From Mycoplasma_N cavipharyngis (GTDB lineage: Bacteria; Bacillota_I; Bacilli_A; Mycoplasmatales; Mycoplasmoidaceae), in contig NZ_CP155569.1 in NCBI RefSeq assembly GCF_042984175.1, forward strand, positions 186,001 to 250,000: a stretch of 64,000 nt of DNA. Direction: 5' to 3'. Below the pieces are notes generated by a model. It saw nothing but the letters and a program-made list of their open reading frames with translations. It searched no databases and was not told the DNA's origin. Shown here one piece after another: positions 34,763-46,850 of this stretch (positions are counted from its first letter, which is position 1; every line of letters begins with the position of its first letter). The position numbers were made by a program, and so were the translations under genes.

Positions 34763-37700
34763 TTAAAAATTTTCATCAGAACTATCAAATTCATCATGCA
34801 TAATGTCATGTGAACTTTTAAGATCATCATCATCATTTTCATCATCTTCAAGCATGACATCATCCATTAGATCATCTAGTTCTAAATTAGTTTCTGGTTG
34901 TAAGTCGATTTCATTTTCTTCTTTATAAATTTCATTTTCAGTAAACTGATTTACTTCATCAATTCCTTCAATCTTATTTGATTCTTTACTAATTTGATTA
35001 ATTTCATTTTCTTCGTTTTTAATGTTTAAGAAATCATAAGAATTAACTAAAGGTTGATCACTACCATATTTCAAATTAATTCTAAAACACAACCCTTCTA
35101 GTTTTTTAATTAGTAGTTTAAATGATTCAGGAATTAATGGTTGAGGTAGTTTTTTACCTTTAATGATTGCTGAATAGACAGCATTACGGGCTTGAACATC
35201 ATCAGATTTAACAGTTAATAATTCACGTAAATTATAAGCAGCACCATAAGCTTCTAAAGCTCAGACTTCCATTTCACCAAATTTTTGTCCACCATTTTGT
35301 GATTTACCACCTAATGGTTGTTGGGTGATTTTAGAATAAGGACCAACAGATCGAGCATGAATTTTATCATCAACCATATGATCTAATTTCAACATGTAAC
35401 TAATTCCAACAGCAATTGGATGTTCAAATTTTTCACCAGTACGACCATCATATAGATCAAACTTACCTTTAGTTTTTATTGGATCAATTCCAGCTTCTTG
35501 CATAATTTCAACTAAATCTTTTTGATTTACTCCAGAAAATACAGGAGTACAAATTTTATAGTTAAGATCTTCAATTGTTAATCCTGATTTTTGTAAAATA
35601 ATTACTAAGTTTAAATTGTTTAGTTTTTTATTAGCTTTCTCTTGAGTATCAATTTTTAAAGTTGCTAAATGTTCTTTAAAATTTTTCATTAATAGTTTAA
35701 TGCTAGATTCACGTACACCAAACATTTGACTAATAACACTATGATCTAAATTAGTAAAATGAGCTTTAATTAATTCTTTTAAAACTAGTTTGCGTGCTGC
35801 AAGACCTAAGTGCATTTCTAAAACTTGACCAATGTTCATTCTTGATGGTACACCTAATGGGTTTAATAAAATATCAATTGGTGTTCCATCTTCTAAATGA
35901 GGCATATCTTCAATTGGCACAATGCGTGAAACAATCCCTTTATTTCCATGTCTTCCAGCCATTTTATCACCCATTTGAATTTTACGTTTTTGAGCAATAA
36001 AAATTTTAATGATTTCAATTACATCATCATTTAAATCATTACCAGATTGAACTGAAAATCGTTTTACAGCAGCAACAACCCCTTCACCACCATGTGGCAC
36101 TTTTAGAGATGAATCTTTAACTTGACGTACTTTTTCAGCAAAAATGGCTTGTAATAATTTTTCTTCTGAAGTTTGTTCAACTTGAGCTTTTGGTGAAGTT
36201 TTACCAACTAAAATATCACCTTCATAAACTTCAGCACCAACCATAATAATCCCATCTTCATCTAAATAACGTTTAGCATCATCTGAAACATTAGGAATTT
36301 GACGGGTAATTTCTTCATCACCATTTTTAGTTCTTAAACATTCAATGGTGTGTTCATCAATGTGAATTGAAGTGAAAATATCATCTTCAACTAAACGTGA
36401 AGATAAAACAATAGCATCTTCATAGTTATAACCACTTCAAGTAGTAAAAGCAATTAAAACATTTTGTCCTAAAGCTAATTCACCATTTTGCATTGCTGGA
36501 CCATCAACTAAAATTTGGTCTTTAAAAACTTTTTCACCAACTCTTACAATTGGTGTTTGTGAATTAGAAGTATCTTGATTAGATCGTTTAAATTTAGTTA
36601 AATGATATCGTTTATTAACTCCAGCATGATCATAACGAATCGAAAGACTATCACCATCAACAGCAACAACAGTACCATCTGCTTTAGCAACTAATGCCAT
36701 TCCTGAATCACGAGCAATTGCATATTCTAATCCTGTACCAACAGTTGGTGCATATGGTTTTAGTAATGGTGTGGCTTGACGTTGCATGTTAGCACCCATT
36801 AATGCCCTATTAGCATCATCATTTTCTAAAAAAGGAATTGATGCAGTAGAAATTGAAACAACTTGAGATGGATTAACATCAATATAATCAACATCTTTAG
36901 CGTCAAATGATTCAATAAAAGAACGATATCGGGCATTAACTGGTGATAATAGTTCGTTTTTTTCATTACGAGCACTAATCGCTTCAGTAATGACATACTC
37001 ATCTTCTCTTAATGCAGTTAATCAAGTAATTTCATCAGTAATTTGACCATTTTTCACTTTGTAGTATGGTGAAGTAATAAAACCTAATTCATCAATTCGT
37101 GAATAAGTTGCTAATGACATAATTAATCCAATGTTCATTCCTTCTGGTGTTTCAATTGGACAAATTCGACCATAGTTAGAATAGTGAACATCACGAATGT
37201 CTAAATTAGGATCATCGCGATTAATCCCACCAGGTCCCATTGCTGAAATTCTTCGTTTATTAGTTAATTCTGATAAGGGATTTTGCTGGTCAATAAATTG
37301 GGTTAATTGGTGTGAATTGAAAAACTCTTTAATAATAATTTGAAATGGTTTAGTATTAATTAAAGATTTAACAGTAATTTTTTCTTGACCAATTTCGTTT
37401 TTTAAAGAAATATGCTTCATTTTTACTTCTGAAGCAGCCATTTTTTCATGAATGAATTTTTCAATTCTTAATAAGGCAATTTGAATCCGATTACATAATA
37501 ATTCTGAAATTAGACGCATTCGTTTATTACCTAAATGATCAATATCATCAAAAGTACCAATATCATTTTCCATATGTGATAAATAAGAAAAAATCGAGAG
37601 AATATCAGTAAAGAAAATTGTATCAATTGATGTATAATCAGGCACCCCAATTAAAGTTAGAATTGGACTGTCTTTTTCTTGATTAGCAAAAATTTTAACT

Positions 37701-39127
37701 TTTTCAAAAACAACTTCTTTATAAAAATCTTTATTACGGAATTTTTTAGGAATATGATTTAACTTAAAAGATTCCATAATATTTAAATTATGTTCATAAG
37801 ATAATTTTTTGAATTTTTGAATCTCATCTTTTAACATTAATGTGCCTTTTTTAAAGATGATATTACCTTGATTATCTTTAATATCTTGAGCTAAAGTTTG
37901 ATGGTACAATCGTTCAGAAATTCGTAATTTCCGATTTAGTTTATAACGACCAACTTTGCCCATATCATACATTCTTTTTTCAAAGAAGTAATTTCATAAT
38001 AATGCTTGATATGAAACAATTGGTGCTTTAGCAATTTTATAAGAAATATTAATTTGATTAATAATGTGCTTAGCAGCCCGTTCAATACAAATTTGTTCTA
38101 ATAGTGGTTCAGCCACTTCAAAAAACTTATCAAATTCATTAAGAATTAAATGATAATTTTGATTTTCAGGATTAGTTTGACTCAAATCATGTTTTAGTGT
38201 TTGATAAACATCACCAAACTTACTAAAATATTTGACTAATAGTTCATATAAACGTAAGTCTAAACGGTTCTCATGATCTTTTAAGAGTTCAGTAGGATCT
38301 TTTGTTTGACTAATTTCTACTAAAATTTCTTGAATATCAGGATCATTTAAAATTTCACGAATGTTAAATGATTCACCACTTAAAGTTTCATGAGCATAAG
38401 GATTATGTTCAAAAACTCCTAGAAATTGCTGTTCAGTTAAACCTAATCCTTTAAGTAAAGTAGTTGAAGAAAACTGAACAGCATTTTCACCACTATTACT
38501 TCTAGCAAGAGTACGAATTTGTTTGTGTCCATCAGGAATATAAAATAGTAATAATGCTCCTTTTAGTGGTAATAATTCACAAATTGTTCCTTCTTGAATT
38601 TTTTTACGAAAGTTTGATAATTTTAATTGTGACTTATTTAACATATAAGCACCAGGAGCACGAATAATTTGTGAAATAACAAATTTTTCAATCCCATTAA
38701 CAATAAAGGTGCCTTTTTCAGTCATTAAAGGAATATCACCAAAAAAAATTAAGTTTTCATGTCCCTTATTTCTTTTACTACCTAATACTTTAACTTCACC
38801 AGTTTCCTTATTAATTAAAGTTAATTGAACATATAAAGAAGCTTGATAAGTTTTTGATTGCTCTCAAGCATCATATTCATTAATGTCTGATTTTTTTAAA
38901 ACAATTTTATTAAAGTGTAATTCTAAATTTTCAGAATATGAAATAATGGGGAAATTACTTTGAATTAATTTTTCTAAATCATGTTCAATAAAATTTTTAT
39001 AAGATTGTGTTTGTGCGCCAATTAGACTAAGTGGTCTTTGGCTGTTAGGAATTTTTGAATAATTACGACGACTAACAAGATTGCTAATTTTGTCAATGTA
39101 AAATGATTGTTTTAAATTAGGATTCAT
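34763..39127 (-). CDS. rpoB: RNA polymerase subunit beta with long acidic C-terminal tail
   Basis: 1454 residues. Conserved blocks include the rifampicin region (TQFIDQQNPLSELTNKRRIS), GRICPIETPEGMNIGL, GDKMAGRHGNKG and the C-terminal GGKSQNGGQKFGEMEVWALEAYGAA. After the normal end near LEGLCFRINL the protein continues with about 95 residues dominated by Asp, Glu, Asn and Ser, including a block ELDDLMDDVMLEDDENDDDD. This tail is not part of the conserved fold and is reminiscent of delta-like acidic tails. Several UGA codons are Trp. The gene lies downstream of pyk, with a hairpin between. Confidence 0.97.
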
Positions 39128-39189
39128 AAAATAATTTCTTTTTCTTCTAAAGTAAGGAAGATTAATTTTTTTTAATAATTTTCTAGATT

Positions 39190-39225
39190 AAAAATGACTA
39201 ATCATTTCATTAGTAAATGATTAGG
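39190..39225 (-). terminator. Hairpin between pyk and rpoB
   Basis: Perfect ten-base stem CTAATCATTT / AAATGATTAG with a seven-base loop, followed on the minus strand by a short T-run. It likely ends or attenuates the pfkA-pyk transcript before rpoB. Confidence 0.65.
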
Positions 39226-39293
39226 ACAATTAATTTTTAGAATTATTGGATTACTATTTTTTTCAAATGATGTTATAAAAAAAGCAAAAAAAA

Positions 39294-40862
39294 TTAGTGC
39301 AAAATTTTAACTTCAACACCAGTTATAGCAGTATTGTTATCAATTTCATAAAGATCAGTACCACAAACAACTAAAGTTCGTCTAGTTAATTTACTATCTC
39401 TACGTGTTTGCACTTGATTATCATAATAAGCTTTTAAATAATCAGCTGCATACATTTGAGCATGACTGACATCTTCAACTAAAATTGGTAAAATACCATA
39501 TAAAACTCCTGAACCATAATAAACATTAGGATCATTAGTAAAAACTAAAACTCTTGTTGCAGGTCTAGCAGCAGAAATTGCTTGAATTAATTGTTCACTA
39601 GGACCAAAAATAGCAATTCCTTGATAAGTAAAACCACTATTCATAATTTCTCGTTTAGGAATAACAGTTTCAGCAATTTTTTTAGCAAATTGGTATAAAG
39701 GAGTATTAAATTTGGGTGAATGAATGAAATAAGTTTCCAAACTACGTTTATAGTCAAAGAAAATTTCTGATTGTCGATCTAAACGTGACATCACATTAAT
39801 TGCATTAACTGGATATAATCCTTGAGCTGATTCACCAGATAGCATTGTAGCATCAACGCCTAATTCAACTGCTCAGAAAACATCAGAAGATTCAGCACGT
39901 GTTGGAATAATATTTTTTTCTAAACTATCTAACATTTGTGTTGCCATAATGACAGGAATATTAGCATAACGACATTTTTTAATAATATATTTACCCCAAT
40001 AAGGAACTTCATAATAAGGCACTTCTAAACCTAAATCACCCCTAGCAATCATTACTCCATCAGCAACACTAATAATTTCATCAATGTTATCAATTCCTTG
40101 TCGAGTTTCGATTTTAGCAATTAATTTAATGTGTGAACCATGATTAGCATCTAAAATCGCTTTAATATCTAATAAGTTTTCTTTAGTGTTGACAAAACTT
40201 ACTGCAATGTAATTGAATTGGTGTTCAATGGCTAATAAAATATCATTACGATCTTTATCACTTAAAAAAGGAATTGTGTATTTAGAACTGGGTAAGTTAA
40301 TTCTTTTATTAGTTTTTAGTAAATGATCATTTAAAACAATGGCTTCAATTAAACCTTGATCAACATCAACTTTTGCTACTTCTAAACTTAATTTACCATC
40401 ATCAACTAAAATTTTGTCATTAACATTAACATCTTTAGCCATGTTATATGTTCCAGTAGAATCAATTACAGAAAAACTAGTTGAACTACCAATAATTTTT
40501 TCAGTTGTATGAATCATAATAATTGATCCAGCAGTAAATAAAACACCACTATCTTGCTCCATTTGAAAGACACGAATTTCTGGACCTTTAGTATCAAGCA
40601 TTAGTGAAACAGGTCGTTTTAATTCTCTAGCAACATCACGCACAATTTTAGCCCGAACTAATTGTTCTTCATGACTACCATGAGAAAAATTCAACCGGGC
40701 AACATTAATTCCTGCAAGTAATGCTGCTTTAGTAGTAGTATATGCTTTTTGCACGATTGCTTGATTATCAGGATTTTCAAGACTTGCAAAAGTGGTTAAT
40801 TTTTGGGTAATTGCAGGACCTAAAGTAGCAATTATTTTAGTTCTTCTTAAATGACTAATCAT
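39294..40862 (-). CDS. pyk: Pyruvate kinase
   Basis: 522 residues if ATG at 40862 is used (MISHLRRTKIIATLGPA). It makes pyruvate and ATP from phosphoenolpyruvate. The motifs NVARLNFSHGSHEEQ, LMLDTKGPEIR, IKLIAKIETRQGI, VMIARGDLGLEV and MATQMLDSL are clear. The C-terminal domain follows the metal-binding core. A longer in-frame N-terminus exists but begins at TTG and reads into the pfkA end, so it is less likely. It lies 32 bases after pfkA on the same strand: one glycolytic operon. Confidence 0.95.
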
Positions 40863-40894
40863 AAGATTGAAATTCAATTCCTTACTGTTTTTAT

Positions 40895-41944
40895 TTATTT
40901 TTTTTGATTTGAAAAATGACAATGACAGCAATCATTTTTAATTGTTGTTAATGAATTATTTCAAGCAATTAATTCATGCCGTTTAACAGTTGTCATTTGA
41001 TTAGCAGTTTTTAGTTCAGTAGTGTAGTATTCTCAACCATTAGAACCAATTGCTAAATTGAATTGGTTATTTACAATTAAATCAACTGCTTTTCTACCAA
41101 AACCAATCGCTAATTTAATTTCATTAAAAGTTGGAACAGCACCACGTTGTAAATGACCTAGAACCATAACACGAGTAGTGCGATTAGTTTGTGCTTCAAT
41201 TTTTTGAGCTAAAGTTGATAAATCATCTAATTGTAATTTAAATTTAGGCCCATAAATTTTTTCAGTAATTAAAAATAAAACACTACGTTGCTGATTTAAT
41301 TGCGTTTGATTAATTACTGCTAAAAAATCATCTAAACTAAAAATGTTTTCATTAGTAACAATAGCATCTACTAATCCAGTAATACCAGCAAAAACTGATA
41401 AATCAACACAATCACGCCCCATGGCTTCTATTAAAAAAATTGCTTGGTGTGATTCACCTGTTTGCCTTAAGTTTTTTAAACAATTTAAAATTTCTTGAGC
41501 TGATGAATCAAAACCAATTGTTACTAATGAAGAGTTAACATCATTATCAACAGTACCAGGAATTGTAATTACAGGAAAACCTAAATTAGCAATTGTTTCT
41601 GCTCCTTGATATGAGCCATTACCACCAATTACTACTAGTGCTTCAATTCCATGTTGTTTTAAATTATTAACTGCTTGTTGTCGAAGTTGTTGATCATTTT
41701 GAAATCGTGATGATCTTGAACTGCCAATAAAACTACCCGAAGTGTGCACATGTTGTTTTACTTGATGATAATTAATTGGTTCAATTAAGTTATCAATTAA
41801 ACCTTCATAACCATTTTTAACAATATAAACTTGACAATTAGCACTAATTGCTTGAGCAGTTAAGCCATAAATTGCTGCATTCATTCCAGGAGCATCACCA
41901 CCAGAAGTTAAAACGGCAATTTTGTATTGAGCCATTTGGTTCAT
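40895..41944 (-). CDS. pfkA: 6-phosphofructokinase
   Basis: 349 residues. It phosphorylates fructose 6-phosphate with ATP. The motifs GGDAPGMNA, GSSRSSRF, IPGTVDNDV and LGHLQRG are clear. The substrate-binding segment reads MGRDCVDLS where most have MGRxxGDx, i.e. a Gly to Val change. After the internal UGA the protein has a C-terminal extension of about 45 residues ending in a Cys/His-rich NDCCHCHF. Start at ATG 41944 or an in-frame ATG three codons later. It leads the pfkA-pyk operon. Confidence 0.93.
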
Positions 41945-42295
41945 AAATTTATTAAATTAACCTATTATTTTATTTATTGAGCAATAACAACTAAAAATCT
42001 AAAATAATCATGCAAAAACAACAAAACATGAAACTGTCATTAATTTCATATTTTGTTGTTTTCATTAAACGATTAACTTTTAGTTCGAATCAAAATTTTG
42101 TTCCCAACAAGTAGTTATAAATAGTTTGATCAAAAAAGTTTATCAACTTTGAAAGATTATAATACTTTTAACAAAAATATTTAAAATTTATAAAATTTTT
42201 TAACATTTGTTGATTATAACACAACATTAATTCTATTTATAAAAATGATTAGTTGAATTAATCTAATTTTTTTAGTTTTTATAATTTAAGAATCA
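41945..42295. other. Intergenic region between enolase and pfkA
   Basis: 351 bases. It holds the enolase terminator at 42010-42064 and the presumed pfkA promoter to its left. The rest is AT-rich with no gene seen. Confidence 0.4.
42010..42064 (-). terminator. Terminator after enolase
   Basis: Long inverted repeat AACAACAAAACATGAAA / TTTCATATTTTGTTGTT with one mismatch, then a T-run on the minus strand. It lies 230 bases after the enolase stop, so the transcript would have a long 3' region. Confidence 0.75.
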
Positions 42296-44005
42296 TTATT
42301 TATTCTTACGTGGTCGGCCGCGTTTGTTTTTAGTTTTTTTGTGTGTTTGAGTTTTTTTAGTTGCTAAACTACTTTTACGAACCGATTTCTTTTTAGGTTC
42401 AATTGGTAATTGATCAACTGTATCAATTTCTAAAACTTCTTCAACAACTTCTTGAACTGGTTCTAAAACCATTTTTTGTTTGCTAGAAATTTTTTTCTTT
42501 TTAGTAGCAACTTTATGAGTTTTATCAGATTTTTTTACTAAAGCTAATTTTGATTCAAATTTATATTCTAAGTTTAGTTGATTGTTAAATTCACGACTAC
42601 GTAATAAACTATGATCTAAATTAGTGAAAACACCAATTCCTGAATAGTAAGATGAACTACGACCTAATTCCATTTCAATTTCTAATAATCGGTTGTATTT
42701 AGCAATCCGTTCAGAACGTGACATTGAACCAGTTTTAATTTGTCCAGCATTAGTTCCAACTGCTAAATCAGCAATAGTTGTATCTTCAGTTTCACCAGAA
42801 CGATGGGAAATAATATAAGTTCAACCAGCATCGCGCGCAATTTTAATAGTTTGTAAAGTTTCAGTTAAAGTACCAATTTGATTTAATTTAACTAAAACAG
42901 AATTAGCTAATTTTTCTTCAACACCAACAGTTGTAATTTTTGGATTAGTACAAAATAGATCATCACCAACAATTTGTACTTTATCACCTAATTGCACCAT
43001 TAAAGCTTGAAAACCAGTCCAATCAGTTTCATCTAATGGATCTTCAATTGAAATAATTGGATAGCGATTAACTAAATCAACTAAGTAGGCAATCATTTGC
43101 TCTGAAGTTTTAATAGCAGATTTATGATCCATTAAACCTCATTTTAAAGCTTTTTTGAAAGTATAAACTCTTTCTTTCTTATCATATAATTCTGAAGCAG
43201 CACAATCTAGAGCAAAAGCAACATCACCATCATTAATACCAGGATGATAATTGGCTTTAATTATTGCTTGAGTCATTAATGATAAAGCTTCTTCACTACT
43301 TTTTAAATTTGGAGCAAAACCACCTTCATCACCTTTGTTAATGTTATAACCTTTTTCATCTAAAATAGTTTGCAAGGCATGAAAACATTCACTAGCAATT
43401 CTTACTGCTTCATGCATTGATTTAGCACCAATTGGCACGAACATAAATTCTTGAAAATCAATACTATTATCAGCATGTTCACCACCATTAATAACATTAA
43501 CTAATGGTACAGGCATTGCTAATTTAATACTGCTACTACCAGCAGTAACTTTTGAGCCTAATAAATCATTAACATAGCGATAAAAAGGAATTCCTCTAAC
43601 ATTAGCAACTGCTTTAGCAACAGCTAATGAAATTGCTAAAATAGCATTAGCACCATAACGAGATTTGTTTTCAGTACCATCAATCGCAATTAAATTTTGA
43701 TCAACTTCTTCTTGATTAGCAGCATCAATATCATTTTTAATTAATTGAGGACCTAATACAGTATTTATGTAATTAACAGCTTGTTTAACACCTTTACCGT
43801 TATAACGGGTTTTATCATTATCACGTAATTCTAAAGCTTCTTTTTGACCAGTTGAAGCACCAGAAGGAACCATTGCCTTAGCAATTGCTTCTTTAGTTTT
43901 AGATAACATTTCACTAGCGGTTACTTTTGCTAAAACAGCAACAGTAGGATAACCTCTAGAATCTAAAACTTCATATGCAAAAATATTTTTAATTTTAATT
44001 GTCAT
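42296..44005 (-). CDS. eno: Enolase with C-terminal basic tail and AT-hook
   Basis: 569 residues, over 100 more than usual enolases (about 430-455). The enzyme part has all expected features: GGEHADNSIDFQEFM, KGDEGGFAP, SIEDPLDETDW, IVGDDLF, VKLNQIGTLTET with the catalytic Lys, and SHRSGETEDTTIADL, TGSMSRSERIAKYNRLLEIE. After the normal end (about residue 465, GIGVFTNLD) comes a Lys/Arg-rich extension with an acidic middle (VVEEVLEIDTVDQ). It ends in KNKRGRPRKNK, a textbook AT-hook core (RGRP). No stop or frameshift separates it from the enzyme. DNA or nucleoid binding is inferred from the motif only. Confidence 0.95.
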
Positions 44006-44065
44006 TTTTAATACAGGTTGAGATTTTAATTTTTCAATTATTTATTTTTTTAAATTATTTATTAG

Positions 44066-44716
44066 TTAACTAGCCTTTTTGGCTTCAGAACTATTTTCAT
44101 TTTTCTGTTGTTCTTGTAATCGTTTTTGATGTTCTGCTTCCATTCTCTTATTGAATTCATCTAACTGAAAATCAGGTTTAAAAGCATTCATTAAACGTTC
44201 TGAAATAATTTGATCAAAAATAGTTTTTTTAATTTCTTCAAATTTTTTACGGTTAGCTAAAAACTCACGAATCGATTGACCAGTTTGTTGATAAAAACGA
44301 TCTAAACTTTCTTTAGTTTGCTCATCAGTAACAACAATACTAAATTGTCGGGCCATATCAGCAAAAATTAATTCTCGAATGATATTTAAGCGTACGATTT
44401 CTTTAATTAAATCATCTTTTAAATCATTACGGTGTTGTTTAAATTCTAATTCGCGTTGTTTTAATTCATTAGCATCAAGTTCTACTTCATATGATCTTGA
44501 AATTAAGTCCATAACATGATTAAAATAATTATCACGTAGTACCATTTTATAAACTTGTTGTTGTAATTCTTCTTGAGAAATATTAGGATTATTCTCACGT
44601 ACCCCTTTTTCCATTTGTGATAGAATTGCTGGTTGAATATTCAATTCTTTAATTACAATTACTTGACCTCAGGGAATTGGTTTTTTTGATTTGATTTTTG
44701 ATTTAAGTATTTCCAT
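44066..44716 (-). CDS. Trigger-factor-related chaperone (MPN555-like)
   Basis: 216 residues, almost entirely helical and charged, with a trigger factor/SurA C-domain pattern (long helices, IRELIFADMARQF, FEEIKKTIFDQIISERLMNAF) and a Glu/Gln/Lys-rich tail. It resembles the mollicute chaperone family typified by M. pneumoniae MPN555, whose structure resembles trigger factor and SurA. Assignment is from composition and layout, not an alignment. The start is ATG 44716, where a UGA Trp (PIPWGQV) follows early. It sits between the coiled-coil gene (12 bases upstream) and enolase (61 bases downstream). Confidence 0.6.
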
Positions 44717-44728
44717 AATTAATTACTT

Positions 44729-46660
44729 TTATTGTCATTGATTTAAATTATCTAAAAAGTTTTTTAATGTTTTTTGATAGTTTAATTCTTCATTTTTTAG
44801 ATTAACTAAGCATTGATTAAATGTTTGTTTTAAAGAGGAGACATCAACATCAGGAATGGTGTTTAGATTAATTAGTTGTTCAAACTCAGCTTCATCACGT
44901 TCCTTATAAAGTTGTCGTGTTTTCTCATTGTATTGAACTAAAGCCTTAGCGATGTTAATATACAATTGATATTCTGGTGAAAAACCACGTAAAGATTCAC
45001 CAACATGATTTAAGTATTCAGCACTTAAATTAATTAATAAGTAATCATGCATCCAACCACGTTTGTCATTTGTTCCTTTTCACAAATGAGTTCAAGGAGC
45101 ATTTTCATAATGGAATTTTGCTAAAAACTTACGAGCTTCAGAATTAAACTCTAAGTTAACATTAGTTCAATATTGTTGGTGTTGATCTAAAATATTAGTT
45201 GTAATATTTTCAACATCTAAACGTAATTTTTCAATTGTTTTTTGAAAATCAGTTTGAATGTATCCAATATCTGATTTAATAAAATTATATTTATTGTCAA
45301 ATAATTCAACTAATTTTGCTTTACTTGCTTCAAATTCTTTAGTAAACTTACCAACATTTTCATTTTCTAAAAATTTCAATTGACTTAATTGTTCATGTAA
45401 TTTACGACGATCAAAAACATAATCACGTTCAATTAACATTTCCATATTTTGAAAATCATCAATTAATGGTTTAATTTTATTACTGTATTTATGTTTTAGT
45501 TGTTCAATCCGAATTTTTAGTTCTTGACGATTTAAATTTAGTAACAAATCAATTTCATCTTGACTTAAATAAGCTTTGTCATTACTATAAATTGATTCTT
45601 GTAATTTCAGATTTTTTTCTAATTCTTTAATTTTTTCATCATAACGTTTTTTAGCATAAGAGATCAATTCGTTCAAATATTGATTAGCTTTAGTTTGTTT
45701 TTTTAATAACATCCGTTTGTAATGATTAATTACTTGAACAATTTGTTGAAAATCTTTATCTTGTTGTTCGCGAATTTCACGAACCATACGATCAATTTGT
45801 TGCACATCAAAATCATAAAACTTACCAAAAGGCACTTTTAATGACTGGGCATTAATTAAACGTGATTCTAATTTTGCTTTTAAAAAATCTTGAAATTTGG
45901 TTAATTCAGTAGGTGGCAAATCAAAGTGACGTAAAATTTCATTAAACTGATATTCATTATCAATGTTTAATTGTTTTAGTTGTTCACGATAATTATTTAA
46001 TTCTTGTTTTACATATAATTGATAATCTAAATATAAATTACCAACTTGATAAAGACACATACGGTTTTTATAACCAATAATGTTATTGCAATATTCGCGA
46101 TTGATTTCAACAGTTTTTAAATGATGTGATCAAGCAATATTACGCAATCGGGCTAATTCTTCTTTAGAATCAGGAATTAACTCAGCAGGATTATTTTTTT
46201 GTTTTGTATAATCTGCTAATAAAATTTTATTTTTATTGATATTAGCATATGCTGTATCAATTTGAGAACGATAACGATTAATTACAAAAGCTAAACGTCG
46301 TTTAATAAATTCAACATCTTCTGAAACTAAGTCTAACTTTTGAATTTCAGAACGTTGTTTTTTATAAATTTCAATTAACTTGTTGCAATTTTCAATAATA
46401 CTAGAATACAAAAAAGAACTCAATTTAGATTTAATTAAATTTTGTTCATACATTTGCTTCAAAGCCAAAATTCGATTTTGTTGACTTGGTCGAACTAAAT
46501 CAATATTTAATTTTTTAGCTAATTCAGATCGATCTTCAATACCAGTAATGTTATTTAGCGAATCAGAACTAAAAGTTTTTTGTTTTTTTAATGCGTTATC
46601 TTTTTCAGCTAAAGCACTACTAGTTTTTTTCTTTTCTGAATTGTTTTTTCTTCTTGCCAT
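44729..46660 (-). CDS. Long coiled-coil cytoplasmic protein, unknown
   Basis: 643 residues from ATG 46660 to TAA 44729, with UGA Trp codons (for example NAPWTHLWKGTNDKRGW). No signal peptide or TM segment is seen. The N-terminus is basic and Lys/Ser-rich. Most of the rest is predicted coiled coil (Glu/Lys/Gln/Leu heptads around residues 220-480). A short Trp-rich globular patch lies before the C-terminal helices. It heads an operon with the trigger-factor-like chaperone and enolase. A cytoskeletal or scaffold role is only a guess. Confidence 0.7.
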
Positions 46661-46835
46661 TTTTATTTCAATACCAACTTGTTTGTAAATGGTTTTATAT
46701 TTAGCCTAAAACATTCTTAATTTTTCAGAATAAATTTTCAAACTAAAAGTAATTATAAATAATTTATTTTAAATTTTAAAAAATATAAATTACATTTTTT
46801 TGTAAAATATTTTTGAAATCAGTTTAATTATTTTT

Positions 46836-46841
46836 TATAAT
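46836..46841 (+). promoter_or_regulatory. -10 box of the gene at 46851
   Basis: TATAAT only ten bases before the ATG, so the transcript would be nearly leaderless; no Shine-Dalgarno is visible. Confidence 0.4.
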
Positions 46842-46850
46842 TTCTAAAAT

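Noticed and set aside
40863..40931. Longer N-terminus for pyruvate kinase starting at TTG 40931
   Set aside because: It would overlap the pfkA end and has no similarity to other pyruvate kinases; the ATG at 40862 gives the conserved start.
42061..42110. A GTTCGAATC tRNA-like T-loop sequence near 42085
   Set aside because: No acceptor or anticodon arms can be formed around it.
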